Origin: JAJPKK01 sp963844635
GTDB taxonomy: Bacteria; Pseudomonadota; Alphaproteobacteria; Rhizobiales; Xanthobacteraceae
DNA length: 64,000 nt
Assembly: GCA_963844635.1 (NCBI GenBank)
Contig: CAWJPD010000011.1
Span: 310,001 to 374,000 of the forward strand
Reading direction: 5' to 3'
Translations under genes and position numbers: made by a program
The notes under the pieces: generated by a model
Told to the model about the DNA's origin: nothing
Databases searched by the model: none
The model's input: the letters and a program-made list of their open reading frames with translations, nothing else
In this document: positions 29,229-45,280 of the stretch, in pieces
Layout of the letters: each line of letters starts with the position of its first letter
Position numbering within the stretch: position 1 is the stretch's first letter

Positions 29229-30081
29229 ACCGTCCGCACAAGTCGAAGCGTCGTAAATACCTCGCCCTGCTGACGTTCGAACGCGAGAACCGGCACCCCC
29301 GTGAATAAGTAGATTGTGATGCCCCGCGAAAGCGGGGCATCGAATAACCCCTGGCGTGACGATTGTGCACTCATTGAAAACACGGTGTTTACTGGACCAT
29401 CCGCTTGCGCGTCGCTTGCGCGGGTGGTGACTCGGATTGAGACATTTGTTTCCGAACAACGCCTGAGTTGGTGCTTCGCTGTTACGCAGCATCTGGCGCA
29501 TGATCCCGTAAAGTTGCAGACTTTTCGGACAAGATCATGCACAAAATCAAAGAGAACCGAGCGGGAGGCGATTCAAGCTGAACGCATCCCGCTCCGATAG
29601 TTATTTCGCGCCGCCGCATAAGAGGGGTGAGACCTGTGGCGCGGCGCGGTGCAACCGCCGGCCTCGCGACTTTGCGCCGCCGGTCCCGCTCTTGATCGCG
29701 GCAATTCCGACCACGATGTGATGCGCATGCACCCTTGCCGGTTACGTTGCGGGATGCGCACGGATCTTGTCGGCGCGGCACCAGTCCGGCGTGAGATGTC
29801 GGTGGTGCTGTTTCTGCCGCGGAGGCGGCCGAGCCGGGCAACCGCGACAACAGGCATCAGTCACGGCGCCGCCGCCGCTTGATTTTGTTCCCCGCCCGCA
29901 GTAGGAGACTCTGAACGCTTGCGGCCCGGTTTCGGACTCCCGCAGCGATGGCATCCCCACAAAGTCCGGGATCTGGCCGCGTCCATGAGATGGACGAACA
30001 ATGGGCTTGCCCGGTTTCGGCGGCCCCGCCTTTTAAGCAACCGTCCGCAGTGCAGTTCGGACGAACACCTGGAACGACACC
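29229..30081. other. Intergenic region upstream of secE
   Basis: Contains the palindrome GCCCCGCGAAAGCGGGGC (29321-29338), a full A+C palindromic repeat (29497-29594), and the presumed promoter of secE-nusG. I find no tRNA(Trp) or tuf gene, which often stand here in relatives. No convincing small gene. Confidence 0.5.
29497..29594 (+). repeat. Modular palindromic repeat (A+C)
   Basis: 98 bases: module A (GCGCATGATCCCGTAAAG...CTTTTCGG...GATCATGC) then module C (GAGCGGGAGGCG, TTCAAGCTGAA, GCATCCCGCTC). Same architecture and length as the copy inside the GT39 gene at 45928. Confidence 0.85.
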
Positions 30082-30279
30082 ATGGCCAAGGTCAGTCCCT
30101 TCAAATTCTTGCAAGAAGTCCGTCAGGAGACGGCAAAGATCACTTGGCCGAGCCGGCGCGAGACCTTGATCACGACGATCATGGTCTTCGTCATGTCTGC
30201 GCTCGCCGGTGCGTTCTTCCTGTTGGCTGATCAGGTCATTCGCGTGCTGGTCACCCTCGTCCTTGGGATTGGTAGTTGA
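30082..30279 (+). CDS. secE: Protein translocase subunit SecE
   Basis: 65-residue single-span SecE, partner of SecY in the inner-membrane translocon. FKFLQEVRQETAKITWPSRRET is the conserved amphipathic helix and WPSR hinge; the membrane segment is about residues 30-60. It is followed 12 bases later by nusG, the universal pair. Confidence 0.96.
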   Translation: MAKVSPFKFLQEVRQETAKITWPSRRETLITTIMVFVMSALAGAFFLLADQVIRVLVTLVLGIGS

Positions 30280-30291
30280 ACGGACGTTGCC

Positions 30292-30822
30292 ATGGCAAAA
30301 CGCTGGTACATCGTTCACGCCTATTCGAATTTCGAAAACAAGGTCGCCGATTCGATTCGCGAGCAGGCCAAGCAGCGTGGCCTGTCCGATCTTTTCGAAG
30401 AGGTGCTGGTGCCGAAGGAAAAGGTCGTCGAGGTGCACCGCGGCCGCAAGGTCGATGCCGAGCGCAAGTTCTTCCCGGGCTATGTACTGGTGAAGATGGA
30501 ACTGACTGACCAAGCTTTCCACCTCATCAAGAACACCCCGAAAGTGACAGGCTTCCTCGGCGCCGATAACAAGCCCATGCCGATCTCGGACGCCGAGGCC
30601 GCGCGCATCCTGCACCAGGTGCAGGAGGGCATCGAACGACCCAAGCCTTCGGTCACTTTCGAAGTCGGCGAACAGGTGCGCGTTTCCGACGGTCCCTTCG
30701 CCTCGTTCAACGGCACTGTCGAGGAGGTCGACGAAGCCCGTTCGCGCGTCAAGGTTGCGGTCTCGATCTTCGGCCGCGCGACGCCGGTCGAACTGGAGTT
30801 TGGCCAAGTCGAGAAAAGCTGA
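30292..30822 (+). CDS. nusG: Transcription termination/antitermination factor NusG
   Basis: 176 residues. N-terminal NGN domain (KRWYIVHAYSNFENKVADSI ... FFPGYVLVKM) binds RNA polymerase; the C-terminal KOW domain (VGEQVRVSDGPFASFNGTVEEVD) contacts Rho or ribosomal protein S10. Intact and of normal size. Confidence 0.97.
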   Translation: MAKRWYIVHAYSNFENKVADSIREQAKQRGLSDLFEEVLVPKEKVVEVHRGRKVDAERKFFPGYVLVKMELTDQAFHLIKNTPKVTGFLGADNKPMPISDAEAARILHQVQEGIERPKPSVTFEVGEQVRVSDGPFASFNGTVEEVDEARSRVKVAVSIFGRATPVELEFGQVEKS

Positions 30823-30993
30823 GATTGCCCGCGCCTCTACGCGTTTGGGGCTTCTCGTCCGCTCCGGTTCTGGAGTATGGAACGGTCCCGCCGCACCTCG
30901 CATGCGCGGCATTGTGGGAGGCAGGGCCGCCTGCCGCGGCCTTCCCGGACCACGAACCCGGCGCGCCAAAGGGCTCGCCGCAAGGAGTAGTTC

Positions 30994-31422
30994 ATGGCGA
31001 AGAAAATCACCGGCTATTTGAAGCTGCAGGTGCCGGCAGGCTCGGCAAACCCGTCGCCACCGATCGGGCCGGCGCTGGGTCAGCGCGGCCTCAACATCAT
31101 GGAGTTCTGCAAGAACTTCAATGCCCAGACGCAGAAGCTGGAAAAAGGCACCCCTATTCCGGTCGTCATCACGATCTATGGGGACCGCTCCTTCTCGTTC
31201 GAGATGAAGACGCCGCCGGTCTCCTTTTTCCTCAAGAAAGCAGCGCAAATCCAGTCCGGCGCCAAGGCACCCGGCCGCGACCGCGCCGGTGCCGTGACCA
31301 AGGCGCAGGTCAAGGAAATCGCGGAGCAGAAGATGAAGGACTTGAACTGCGACACCGTCGAATCGGCGATGCGCATGGTCGAAGGCTCCGCCCGTTCGAT
31401 GGGCATCGAAGTGAGGGAATGA
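30994..31422 (+). CDS. rplK: 50S ribosomal protein L11
   Basis: 142 residues. KLQVPAGSANPSPPIGPALGQRGLNIMEFCK is the L11 signature. Intact. The stop is one base before rplA, so they are translated from one message. It is separated from nusG by 171 bases that show no gene and may hold a promoter. Confidence 0.97.
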   Translation: MAKKITGYLKLQVPAGSANPSPPIGPALGQRGLNIMEFCKNFNAQTQKLEKGTPIPVVITIYGDRSFSFEMKTPPVSFFLKKAAQIQSGAKAPGRDRAGAVTKAQVKEIAEQKMKDLNCDTVESAMRMVEGSARSMGIEVRE

Positions 31423-31423
31423 G

Positions 31424-32137
31424 ATGGCGAGCCACGGAAAACGCGTGGTCAAGTCCCGCGAGGGCATCGACCGCACAAAGCTTTATCCCATCGCCGACGC
31501 CGTCGGTTTGGTTAAGGAGCGCGCCAGCGCGAAATTCGACGAGACCGTCGAGATTGCCATGAATCTCGGTGTCGACCCCCGCCATGCCGATCAGATGGTG
31601 CGCGGCGTCGTTGCGTTGCCGAACGGCACCGGCCGCACCCAGCGGGTTGCCGTTTTTGCCAGAGGCGCCAAGGCGGACGAAGCGCGGGCAGCGGGCGCCG
31701 ACGTCGTCGGTGCCGAAGACCTCGTCGAGCAGATCAATGCCGGCAACATCAATTTTGACCGCTGCATCGCGACGCCCGACCTGATGCCGCTGGTCGGCCG
31801 CCTCGGCAAGGTTTTGGGCCCGCGCGGACTGATGCCGAACCCGAAGGTCGGCACCGTGACGATGGACGTGACCGGGGCCGTGAAAGCCTCGAAGGGCGGC
31901 TCGGTCGAATTCCGCGTTGAAAAGGCTGGCATCATCCATGCCGGGGTCGGCAAGGCCTCGTTTCCCGCCGACAAGCTGGTCGAGAACATCAAGGCGTTTG
32001 CCGACGCCGTGCAGAAAGCAAAGCCGCCCGGCGCCAAAGGACACTATATCAATCGCGTCGCCATCTCATCGACCATGGGACCCGGAGTGAAGGTCGAACT
32101 TGCAAGCGTCGTCAGCCCCTCGACGGCGCTCCAGTAG
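31424..32137 (+). CDS. rplA: 50S ribosomal protein L1
   Basis: 237 residues. KVGTVTMDVTGAVKASKGG and GKVLGPRGLMPNPK are diagnostic. L1 often represses its own operon; no target stem was assigned here. A short GC-rich hairpin follows the stop. Confidence 0.97.
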   Translation: MASHGKRVVKSREGIDRTKLYPIADAVGLVKERASAKFDETVEIAMNLGVDPRHADQMVRGVVALPNGTGRTQRVAVFARGAKADEARAAGADVVGAEDLVEQINAGNINFDRCIATPDLMPLVGRLGKVLGPRGLMPNPKVGTVTMDVTGAVKASKGGSVEFRVEKAGIIHAGVGKASFPADKLVENIKAFADAVQKAKPPGAKGHYINRVAISSTMGPGVKVELASVVSPSTALQ

Positions 32138-32160
32138 CACTGATCCCATCAGCTCTTTTC

Positions 32161-32192
32161 ATCCTCCCCCGCTGCTCTGTGCGAGGGAGGAT
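32161..32192. terminator. Hairpin after rplA (short GC-rich repeat)
   Basis: ATCCTCCC (32161-32168) pairs with GGGAGGAT (32185-32192), 24 bases after the rplA stop. Same short repeat as after glyS. It may end both rplA and the convergent gene at 32248. Confidence 0.45.
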
Positions 32193-32247
32193 CGGAGCTA
32201 CTGTTACTCTGAAAACAGCTGAACTGGTCAGCGAGGACGGCGTCGTG

Positions 32248-32691
32248 TCAATTCGCTTCCACCGGCGCGATGCGGTCGACGATGCGTAACAGGCCCTGGC
32301 AGACGCGCCAGATGCAGCCAGTACTGAGGTAGAGGTCGGTTGGCTCGGTCATGTCGCCGATTTGGAGGTGATAGCCATTCGCCACCACATTGATCGCGAT
32401 GCGCATGCCGTCCGAGATCGCGAGCTGCGTGCGTGCCTGGTAGACGGCATCAACGAGCCGCCGCCCGAGTTCCCGCGCATCCTCCAAGCCGAGGGTCACC
32501 AGGCGCGGTGGCGTGTGCGTCTCATTGAACGGATAGACCACCTCTAAATGGATCAACCGCCCTTCTGTCGCAAAGGCGATCTGGGAGACCGATTTGCCGG
32601 CGGGGAAGACGAAGGCGCGTTCGTCGAGGTCGACTTTGATGATGTAGTCGGGTCTGATTTTGAGCCTGGGGACTGGCTGGAACTCCGCCAT
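32248..32691 (-). CDS. Unknown protein inserted antisense in the ribosomal operon
   Basis: 147 residues from ATG at 32691 (MAEFQPVPRLKIRPDYIIKV); the frame is also open to 32832. Composition is protein-like: KVDLDERAFVFPAGKSVSQIAFATEGRL, then a His/Pro-rich turn and a C-terminal amphipathic region. No family recognised. It lies on the opposite strand between rplA and rplJ, a place normally holding no gene, so rplJ-rplL-rpoBC must have a promoter of their own downstream. Confidence 0.7.
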   Translation of the reverse strand: MAEFQPVPRLKIRPDYIIKVDLDERAFVFPAGKSVSQIAFATEGRLIHLEVVYPFNETHTPPRLVTLGLEDARELGRRLVDAVYQARTQLAISDGMRIAINVVANGYHLQIGDMTEPTDLYLSTGCIWRVCQGLLRIVDRIAPVEAN

Positions 32692-33217
32692 GACGCGCAT
32701 CCTGTCCAACGGACCGCGCCGGCAACGCTGCCGGCGTCCTTCCTGGCTTGTTAGGCCAATTGCGGCGCCGGCGGAACCAAGTTGCTTCCGGTGCATTGCA
32801 AAAAATTGCTTGGCAATGCTTCGAGCAGTCATTAAATAGTCGTGACGGGCGTGCTGGCCCCTGTGGCGTCGGCGCGCTTCTGCGTGCTTTTAAGAAAACC
32901 GGATCAGAAGGAGAACGTTCGCGCAAAAGCTAGTCGCAAGTTGCGAATGGCGGGGGTTTGGAAAACGACAAAAAACAAAAGACGGGCCAATCGGTTTCTG
33001 CGGCACGGTCGGAGCTCAGATCGGATGGGCCGCAGACGGGCGTCGGGCACTGCGAAATGCTTTGAATTCTGACGGCAGGTGCCTGCACGGGCCAGGAGCT
33101 AGACTTGCCCGTCGGGAGACGTTTGGCAGTCGATTGTGTCGATCGCGGGTCAGGATGACGGGTTGCGATCCGGCGGTTTGATGCACAAAGCGGCTGAGAT
33201 CTCGGTGGAGTAAGCAA
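32692..33217. other. Leader region of rplJ-rplL
   Basis: No gene seen. It must contain the promoters of rplJ and of the antisense gene at 32248. An L10-binding leader is expected before rplJ in many bacteria; I could not confidently fold one. GGTGGAG precedes the GTG start of rplJ. Confidence 0.4.
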
Positions 33218-33745
33218 GTGGATCGAGCGGAAAAAAAAGCGGCGGTCAGTGAGCTGAACGCGGTGTTCAAGGGTTCGGGCGTGGTGGTGGTCGCGCATTA
33301 TTCGGGCCTCACCGTCTCCGACATGCAGAAACTGCGGCAACAGATGAAGCAGGTAGGCGCCGAGGTGAAGGTCGCCAAGAACCAACTCGCCAAAATTGCC
33401 TTGGATGGAACCGACGCGGCCGTGATCGCTCCGTTGCTCAAGGGGCCGACTTTGATTGCCTATTCCGGCGATCCGGTGGCAGCACCGAAGGTCGCCAGCG
33501 ATTTCGCCAAGACGAAAGACAAATTCATCATTCTCGGCGGAGCGATGGGGCGCACCGTGCTCAATCCGGAAGGCGTCCGGGCGCTCGCCGCGCTGCCCTC
33601 GCTTGACGAGCTGCGGGCGAAGCTTGTGGGCCTCATCCAGGCCCCGGCCACGAAGATCGCGCGGGTGGTCAACGCCCCCGCTTCCAAGCTTGCCCGCGTC
33701 ATGCAGGCATACGCAGACAAGGACAATGCCGCCGCTGGCGCTTAA
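33218..33745 (+). CDS. rplJ: 50S ribosomal protein L10
   Basis: 175 residues with a GTG start (GGTGGAG upstream). VVVVAHYSGLTVSDMQKLRQQMK is the L10 signature; the C-terminal helix binds L7/L12 dimers. Followed 40 bases later by rplL. Confidence 0.96.
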   Translation: MDRAEKKAAVSELNAVFKGSGVVVVAHYSGLTVSDMQKLRQQMKQVGAEVKVAKNQLAKIALDGTDAAVIAPLLKGPTLIAYSGDPVAAPKVASDFAKTKDKFIILGGAMGRTVLNPEGVRALAALPSLDELRAKLVGLIQAPATKIARVVNAPASKLARVMQAYADKDNAAAGA

Positions 33746-33785
33746 CCCTCTTGGCTGAAGGTCGAACCTGAAGGAAGTCGATGTC

Positions 33786-34160
33786 ATGACTGATTTGTCG
33801 AAACTTGTGGACGAGCTGTCCGGCCTCACTGTTCTCGAGGCCGCCGAACTGGCCAAGCTCCTTGAGGACAAGTGGGGCGTGTCGGCTGCCGCAGCGGTGG
33901 CGATCGCCGCTCCCGGCGCCGGCGCCGCCGCCGCGCCGGTCGAGGAGAAGACCGAGTTCACGGTGGTGCTGGCCGCGGCCGGCGAGAAGAAGATCGAGGT
34001 CATCAAGGAGGTACGTGCACTCACCGGGCTCGGCCTCAAGGAAGCCAAGGATCTGGTCGAGGGCGCCCCGAAGAACGTAAAGGAAAGCGTGTCGAAGGAC
34101 GAAGCCGAGAAGGTCAAGGCCCAGCTCGAAAAGGCCGGCGCCAAGGTCGAACTCAAATAG
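33786..34160 (+). CDS. rplL: 50S ribosomal protein L7/L12
   Basis: 124 residues. N-terminal dimerisation domain, Ala/Gly-rich hinge (AAAAVAIAAPGAGAAAAPV) and C-terminal factor-binding domain (KIEVIKEVRALTGLGLKEAKDLVEGAPK). Intact. Confidence 0.97.
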   Translation: MTDLSKLVDELSGLTVLEAAELAKLLEDKWGVSAAAAVAIAAPGAGAAAAPVEEKTEFTVVLAAAGEKKIEVIKEVRALTGLGLKEAKDLVEGAPKNVKESVSKDEAEKVKAQLEKAGAKVELK

Positions 34161-34189
34161 AGCCGGAGACGACGCACATTGCGCGCGTC

Positions 34190-34207
34190 GCGCGGCCGAA
34201 GCCGCGC
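34190..34207 (+). promoter_or_regulatory. GC hairpin between rplL and rpoB
   Basis: GCGCGGC-CGAA-GCCGCGC: a perfect 7-bp stem with a 4-base loop, 30 bases after the rplL stop and without a T run. It is in the position of the known rplL-rpoB attenuator or processing site of enterobacteria; function here is inferred from position only. The rest of the 350-base gap shows no gene. Confidence 0.45.
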
Positions 34208-34510
34208 CTGGTGCCGCGGGGCGGGGGTTATGTGCGGGCATGTCCGGCGTCGCCTGGAGAAGGCGACGGCGGATGCTCGTTAGTGGCAATTCGCAATTGG
34301 GCACCTATATGTTGGTTCTATTGTTCCGATCGCCACAAAACACATGCTGTGCGAAATCCCGGACTGCGGGACTCCGCGCAGCGTGTCGCATCCGCGCGAC
34401 GGCGGATGGGTCGCTTCCGCCTTCCTTTAGATAAGCTTCCGGCGCCGCCGTTCCGAGCCGCCGGAACACCCCTCCGCTGCCACAGGCGGCCGGAGGCAGA
34501 AGAGGCCACG

Positions 34511-38635
<4,125 letters not shown>

Positions 38636-38766
38636 CGCGACCGCCTAGCCCAAGGCATCCCGCGCTCCCGGCTTGCTCGCCGGAGCGCGCCCGCCGGCCG
38701 CCGCGCCGGACCCGGGAGACAAGCGAGCCGGCCCCGGCCGGCGTACCGCTCCAGACGGAGACCGTC

Positions 38767-42966
<4,200 letters not shown>

Positions 42967-42983
42967 AGAGACGCGCGCGGAGC

Positions 42984-43012
42984 GGAGGCGACGGAGTTAC
43001 GTCCGTGCCTCC
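42984..43012 (+). terminator. Hairpin after rpoC
   Basis: GGAGGC(G)ACGGA pairs with TCCGTGCCTCC around the loop GTTACG, 18 bases after the rpoC stop. One bulged base; no T run, so it is a possible 3'-end structure only. Confidence 0.4.
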
Positions 43013-43266
43013 CCCGCGAAGCGGTCGCGGATAGGCATTTGGCTTTTTAGGCGGCCGGCGGCGCAGCCGGTGTTCGGCCGAAAAGGTCCGCTCCTTTCAA
43101 GATTGCGGGTCGTCGTGCCGGGGAAAGTCCCGGTGCAGTACTGGCGCCCGCTCTTGATTCTTGTTGTCTTTCGCGCATCCTTGGCGGTCGTCCTCTACCA
43201 CGTCGGTTCTTGCAGCGTTGCAGGTTGCCTCGCGTGGCCAGGAGGGAAGATGCGGCGGAGAAGGTC

Positions 43267-43608
43267 ATGTTCGGATTATTCGGTCGCGGCTCGGTTCAGG
43301 AATTGACGCCGGAGGAAGTGGCGGAAGGGCTTTCTGCCAACAAGGTCCTTCTGATTGACGTGCGCGAGCCCAATGAGATAGCGCGAGAGCGCATCGCCGG
43401 CGCGGTGCTTGCGCCGCTTTCGCAGTTCGATCCCGTGGAACTGCCCGATCCGGAGGGCCGGACCGTGGTATTTACCTGCGCGTCCGGCGTTCGCTCCGTG
43501 AAGGCGGCCGAGATCGCCCAGGCGGCAGGACTGGCCTTCAATTCGCATCTCGCGGGCGGCATCCAGGCATGGAAAGCTGCAGGATTGCCGCTGGAGGCCA
43601 GCGCATGA
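43267..43608 (+). CDS. Rhodanese-like sulfurtransferase domain protein
   Basis: 113-residue single rhodanese domain. Active-site loop CASGVRS with Cys71; LIDVREPNEIARERIAGAVLAPL is the typical first half. ATG at 43267 begins MFGLFGRGSV. The stop codon TGA lies within the first bases of a palindromic repeat (GCGCATGATC), so the C-terminus may have been set by that insertion. Confidence 0.85.
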   Translation: MFGLFGRGSVQELTPEEVAEGLSANKVLLIDVREPNEIARERIAGAVLAPLSQFDPVELPDPEGRTVVFTCASGVRSVKAAEIAQAAGLAFNSHLAGGIQAWKAAGLPLEASA

Positions 43609-43740
43609 TCGCGAAAAGTTGCAGACTTTTCGGACAACATCATGCGCAAAATCACCCCGCATCCGTCGTCGAGCGCAGTCCGCGACGGATGCGCAAAAGA
43701 ACCGAGCGGGGAGTGATTTCGAGCTGAACGCCCAGTCCCG
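43601..43740 (+). repeat. Modular palindromic repeat (A+B+C)
   Basis: Full three-module copy: A (GCATGATCGCGAAAAG...CTTTTCGG), B (CGCATCCGTCGTCGAGCGC...GCGACGGATGCG), C (GAGCGGGGAGTG...). It supplies the rhodanese stop codon. Confidence 0.8.
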
Positions 43741-43794
43741 TCCTCAATTGTTATCGTCCACGCACAAAAGCGGACAATCCGGTAGATACTAAAA

Positions 43795-43880
43795 ACGGGA
43801 TGCATTGCGCTTGAGGGGTCCCGCCCCACTCTATGATTTTGTGGCATGTCTGTCTGAAGAGACTGCACCTTTTCGGGGAA
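43795..43880 (-). repeat. Decayed C+A copy, reverse orientation
   Basis: GGGATGCATTGCGCTTGAG (module C remnant) then TGATTTTGTGGCATGTCTG...CTTTTCGGGGAACATGC (module A remnant). It ends at the start of the monooxygenase gene. Confidence 0.45.
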
Positions 43881-43881
43881 C

Positions 43882-45123
43882 ATGCACCGGCATTCAAAGG
43901 AAACGACGCTGCAGCACCCCTCCGCCGTGGTGATCGGAGGCGGGCCGGCCGGCCTCGTCGCCGCGCTCGCCCTCGTCGATAATGGCGTGCCGACTGCGCT
44001 CGTCGCGCGCAGAACTGCGACCGACAATCGCACCAGCGCACTCGTCGGCTCGTCGGTCGCTGCACTCGATGCCCTCGGGGTGTGGGCGCGCTGCCGCGCC
44101 CGCGCGGCGCCGCTACGGGTGTTGCGGATCGCCGACGATACCGGGCGGCTTTGGCGATCGCCGGAAACTCGCTTCGCGGCGGCCGAGATCGGCCATCACG
44201 CGTTCGGCTGGAATATCGAGAACACGCACCTGTTGGCGGCGCTGTGGGAGCGCGTGGCGGCGACGCCGTTGCTGGCCCATGTTGACGGACAAGCGCAAGC
44301 GATCATGGCCGGTGCGGACCGCGCAACTGTCACGCTCGACGACGGGGCCGCCCTCCATTGTCCTCTGATCGTCGGTGCCGACGGGCGCAACTCGCTGTGC
44401 CGCGCCGCGGCCGGTATTGCCGTCACGACGCGCCGATATCCGCAGACCGCACTCACCTACATCTTGCACCACGCGCGGCCGCATGACGACACCTCGACCG
44501 AGTTCCATACCGTCGAAGGGCCGTTCACGCTGGTGCCGCTGCCGGGACGGCGGTCGAGCGTGGTCTGTGTGGCCGGCAACATCGCGGCCGAGCGCCTCGC
44601 TGGGCTCTCCGGCGCGGCGCTCGACATCGAGATCGAGCGGCGCTCGCATTCGATACTGGGGAAGCTGCGCGTCGACCCCGTCCACGGGATTTTCCCACTC
44701 GCAACAGCAACACCCGCGCGGATGGCGGCCAACCGCATCGCGCTGGTCGGCGAGGCCGGGCACCTGCTGCCACCGATCGGCGCCCAGGGCCTCAATCTCG
44801 GCTTGCGCGATGCTGCGAGCGTTGCCGAGGTCGCGGGTGAGATTTACCGGTCCGGCGGCGATATCGGTGGGACCGCGGCGACCGACGAATATCACCGTCG
44901 CCGCCACGCCGACGTGACGAACCGGACCGTGTCGGTCGACCTTCTCAACCGCTCTCTGCTTGCGGATGTCGTCGCGCTGCAGGGCCTGCGCGGCTTTGGC
45001 CTTTACGCCCTCACCCGCCTCGCGCCATTGCGCCGCGCGGTCATGCGCGAGGGCGTCGCGCCGGCAACAGCGCTGCCCGGCCTGATGCGCATGCCGTGGC
45101 CGGACGAGACCCCTTCGGGCTGA
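43882..45123 (+). CDS. UbiH/COQ6-type FAD-dependent monooxygenase
   Basis: 413 residues of the ubiquinone-ring hydroxylase (UbiH/UbiF/VisC) group. FAD motif VVIGGGPAGLVAALAL near residue 15, the DG motif VGADGRNSLCR, and the second FAD motif ALVGEAGHLLPPIGAQGLNLGLRDA (Glu instead of the usual Asp, as in some relatives). Likely hydroxylates the quinone ring; which position is not clear. The stop abuts a palindromic repeat. Confidence 0.85.
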   Translation: MHRHSKETTLQHPSAVVIGGGPAGLVAALALVDNGVPTALVARRTATDNRTSALVGSSVAALDALGVWARCRARAAPLRVLRIADDTGRLWRSPETRFAAAEIGHHAFGWNIENTHLLAALWERVAATPLLAHVDGQAQAIMAGADRATVTLDDGAALHCPLIVGADGRNSLCRAAAGIAVTTRRYPQTALTYILHHARPHDDTSTEFHTVEGPFTLVPLPGRRSSVVCVAGNIAAERLAGLSGAALDIEIERRSHSILGKLRVDPVHGIFPLATATPARMAANRIALVGEAGHLLPPIGAQGLNLGLRDAASVAEVAGEIYRSGGDIGGTAATDEYHRRRHADVTNRTVSVDLLNRSLLADVVALQGLRGFGLYALTRLAPLRRAVMREGVAPATALPGLMRMPWPDETPSG

Positions 45124-45262
45124 TGCATGATCCCGAAAAGTTGCAGGTTTTTCGGACAACGATCATGCGCAAAATCACCACGCATCCGTCGTCAAGCGCA
45201 ATCCGCGACGGATGCGTAAAGGAACCGAGCGAGAGGCGTTTCAAGCCGAACACATTTTGCTC
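45124..45262 (+). repeat. Modular palindromic repeat (A+B+C)
   Basis: Starts right at the stop of the monooxygenase gene: module A (GCATGATCCCGAAAAG), B (CGCATCCGTCGTCAAGCGC...) and a weaker C (GAGCGAGAGGCG...TGCTCTC). It fills most of the space to the convergent GT39 gene end. Confidence 0.75.
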
Positions 45263-45280
45263 TCACGCAATTGCCGGACC

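Noticed and set aside
29600..30081. tRNA(Trp) expected upstream of secE
   Set aside because: No cloverleaf with a CCA anticodon or a GGTTCGA T-loop was found in this stretch.
43100..43150. Cobalamin-riboswitch-like string (GGGGAAAGTCCCGGTGCAG) before the rhodanese gene
   Set aside because: No B12-box, and the conserved CCCCGC-ACTG part and surrounding stems are missing; the downstream gene has no cobalamin link.
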